Shown in pieces: positions 25,263 to 26,491 of a DNA stretch of 26,491 nt. The notes below the pieces were generated by a model, which saw nothing but the letters and a program-made list of their open reading frames with translations, was not told where the DNA came from and did no database searches. Source of the stretch: a virus. Positions within the stretch are counted from its first letter, which is position 1. Each line of letters opens with the position of its first letter. Where the stretch lies: the IMG/VR virus record IMGVR_UViG_3300041964_000053, positions 1 to 26,491 of that record; one strand, written 5' to 3'. Position numbers and translations under genes: made by a program.

Positions 25263-26017
25263 TGGCGGACAACATCCTCTCGAAACTTTTCAAACCCGAG
25301 ACGAGGAAACCAAAGTCCCGATGCGCACGCCTGACTCCGTGGCCTCCGAATACACGGCTCGCGCGATGGCGACCCTGCAGCGCATCAACGGCACAACTGA
25401 TCCGACGAGCCTGACCGCTCTGGATATGACCTTGCCGAAGACGGGTAACTCTGCGATCGACGCGAAGAAACGTGCTCGATGCGCGGACGGCTCATCTCGA
25501 AGCAAGCCTGTGAACGGCAGCATCCCGATTGTGCAGGCGGCCAACGGCGGCGGCAATGGGAGCGGCAACCTGTTCGATCGAGCCAAACAACTCGGCATCG
25601 ACACCGCTCGCACCCGAGACACCGTGCAGAATGCCTTCACTCAGCCGGGCGCTCTGCCTGCGTCGACCGCGCGCATCGAAACGTATGACGTGAAGAACAA
25701 GGACGGCACGACCAGCACCTACCGTAAGCCGGCTTCGATGGTGGATGCTGACAAACCATCGGCACCGATTGTCGCCGGCCGTCCAGCGTATCAAATCGGC
25801 GATCTCGAACGAGGAATGAACGCACAGACCATGTCACAGTGGGGCCCGCTGGCCTGCTGAGTCTGCCTGAACGCCTTGCTGCTGAGAAACACGGGAAATT
25901 GGTTGCGAAGAACCTCGCTGCAGCGGAGCATGCCAAGGAAGAAACCGCCAAGAGTCTCGGCCTGAGTGCTGAAGACTTGGATGAAGATCAGCTGCCGCTG
26001 CGCAGGCAACATCATGA
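25262..26017 (+). CDS. Virion-type hypothetical protein (frameshifted)
   Basis: About 255 aa. Starts MADNILSKLFKPE at an ATG overlapping the preceding TAA (TAATG). After one lost base (about 25315) it reads TPDSVASEYTARAMATLQRI, NGTTDPTSLTALDMTLPKTG, a Gly-rich link (GGGNGSGN), LFDRAKQLGIDTARTRDTVQ, YDVKNKDGTTSTYRKPASMV and YQIGDLERGMNAQTMSQWGP. After another (about 25850) it gives LLSLPERLAAEKHGKLVAKN and ETAKSLGLSAEDLDED. A final one-base step yields AAAQATS and a TGA (26015-26017) overlapping the next ATG. It resembles an internal virion protein: helical, with a flexible glycine hinge. There is no catalytic motif and no recognised family. Confidence 0.5.
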
Positions 26018-26491
26018 CTCGTCGCCGACGGAGGACTCGATAATTATGGCTGCTGGTGATCTCAAAACCGAAGAGGATGAAGTGAAATACCGCCGAGCGT
26101 AGTCGCTCGAATTGCGTCCGCGGCTCCGCGCATGGCTGTTGTCGGGAAGCCGGGCAGCAAGGAGTTTCAGCAGACGGCGAACCTCGCGATTGCAGATCGC
26201 CGGCTCAGCTTCGACGAGGAGCACAAGCGGCACCAGCAGAGCATCGCCGAACTCCAACTGGCGAGCCAGCAGGCGAGTGCAGCTGCGACCGCCGTGAAGA
26301 CGCGGGCGACTTTGCAGAGTGAGATCGAGCAGCAACTTGATGCCGCCGATTTCCTGCAGAAGTTCTCTGCCATCAAGCATTCCGATCCGGACTACGAAGA
26401 GAAAGGTAGGCGTCATCGCCGCGCTGCATCCGATGGCCGGCCGCGATCTTTTTTTTTTTTTTTTTATTTTTGTTTTTTTCTGCTGGTGAAG
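26014..26491 (+). CDS. Coiled-coil virion-type protein, truncated
   Basis: This starts MT at an ATG overlapping the previous TGA, continues (after frame steps near 26020 and 26097) with SSPTEDSIIMAAGDLKTEED and SVVARIASAAPRMAVVGKPG, then FQQTANLAIADRRLSFDEEH, RHQQSIAELQLASQQASAAA and LQSEIEQQLDAADFLQKFSA. A last shift (about 26402) gives VGVIAALHPMAGRDL, where the T tract begins. The middle is coiled-coil-like, rich in Gln and Ala, so a structural or internal virion protein is plausible. It is incomplete because the sequence ends in the T tract or window edge. Confidence 0.45.
26449..26479. repeat. T-rich homopolymer tract at right end
   Basis: The last bases hold 17 Ts (26449-26465), A, five Ts, G and seven Ts, followed by 12 ordinary bases. 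No other run of this length occurs in the G+C-rich window. It falls inside the coding frame of the last gene. A sequencing or assembly artefact is the likely cause. Confidence 0.85.

Noticed and set aside
26449-26479. T tract as a transcription terminator
   Set aside because: There is no stable hairpin directly before it, it lies inside an open coding frame, and its length is beyond normal terminator T runs.
1-26491. tRNA genes, integrase, attachment sites or insertion sequences
   Set aside because: I saw no cloverleaf-type sequence, no recombinase motif and no terminal inverted repeats with a transposase frame. Absence by eye is not proof.

Overview
The window is a piece of a tailed double-stranded DNA phage genome (Caudoviricetes), cut at both ends. 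By eye it is about 60% G+C. A lipoprotein of o-spanin type and a probable lipid-anchored muramidase suggest a Gram-negative host, but nothing here names it. Large terminase, portal and scaffold genes are present, and no tape-measure gene was found, so a short-tailed (podovirus-like) virion is the best guess.

Layout. Positions 1-1066 (minus strand) hold a coupled early module: the start of a helicase with a Walker A motif, a zinc-ribbon protein, a small unknown protein and a RuvC-like resolvase. From 1152 everything is on the plus strand. Small virion proteins (1152-3467) come first, then terminase (3457-5238), portal (5283-7601), a small protein, a proline-rich scaffold (7986-9398) and the major capsid protein (9694-10931). 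The capsid gene lies between two strong intrinsic terminators, so it can be made as its own transcript. Fibre or fibre-accessory genes follow (11001-12973). A lysis and membrane cassette (about 12980-17017) encodes a membrane protein with a FixL-like PAS domain, several multi-pass membrane proteins, a lipoprotein and a lipobox-bearing lysozyme. A protease-like protein and an endonuclease VII follow (17014-17633). A giant virion/fibre gene (17738-24144) carries two F5/8-type C domains, about fifteen GSGY repeats and a Kelch propeller. Further virion genes run to a 17-T tract at the right end.

Many genes are broken by small frameshifts, while a large share of the window (2411-9398 and 17738-23131) is clean. 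In most junctions I traced, the frame moves as expected if one or two bases are missing, often from a homopolymer. I therefore treat the breaks as sequencing errors and annotate whole genes across them, with less certain boundaries there. Neighbouring genes are mostly joined by ATGA, GTGA or TAATG overlaps, which helped place starts and stops.

The most unusual content is the phage-encoded FixL-like PAS membrane protein inside the lysis region, the lipoprotein-type muramidase, and the domain architecture of the giant fibre.
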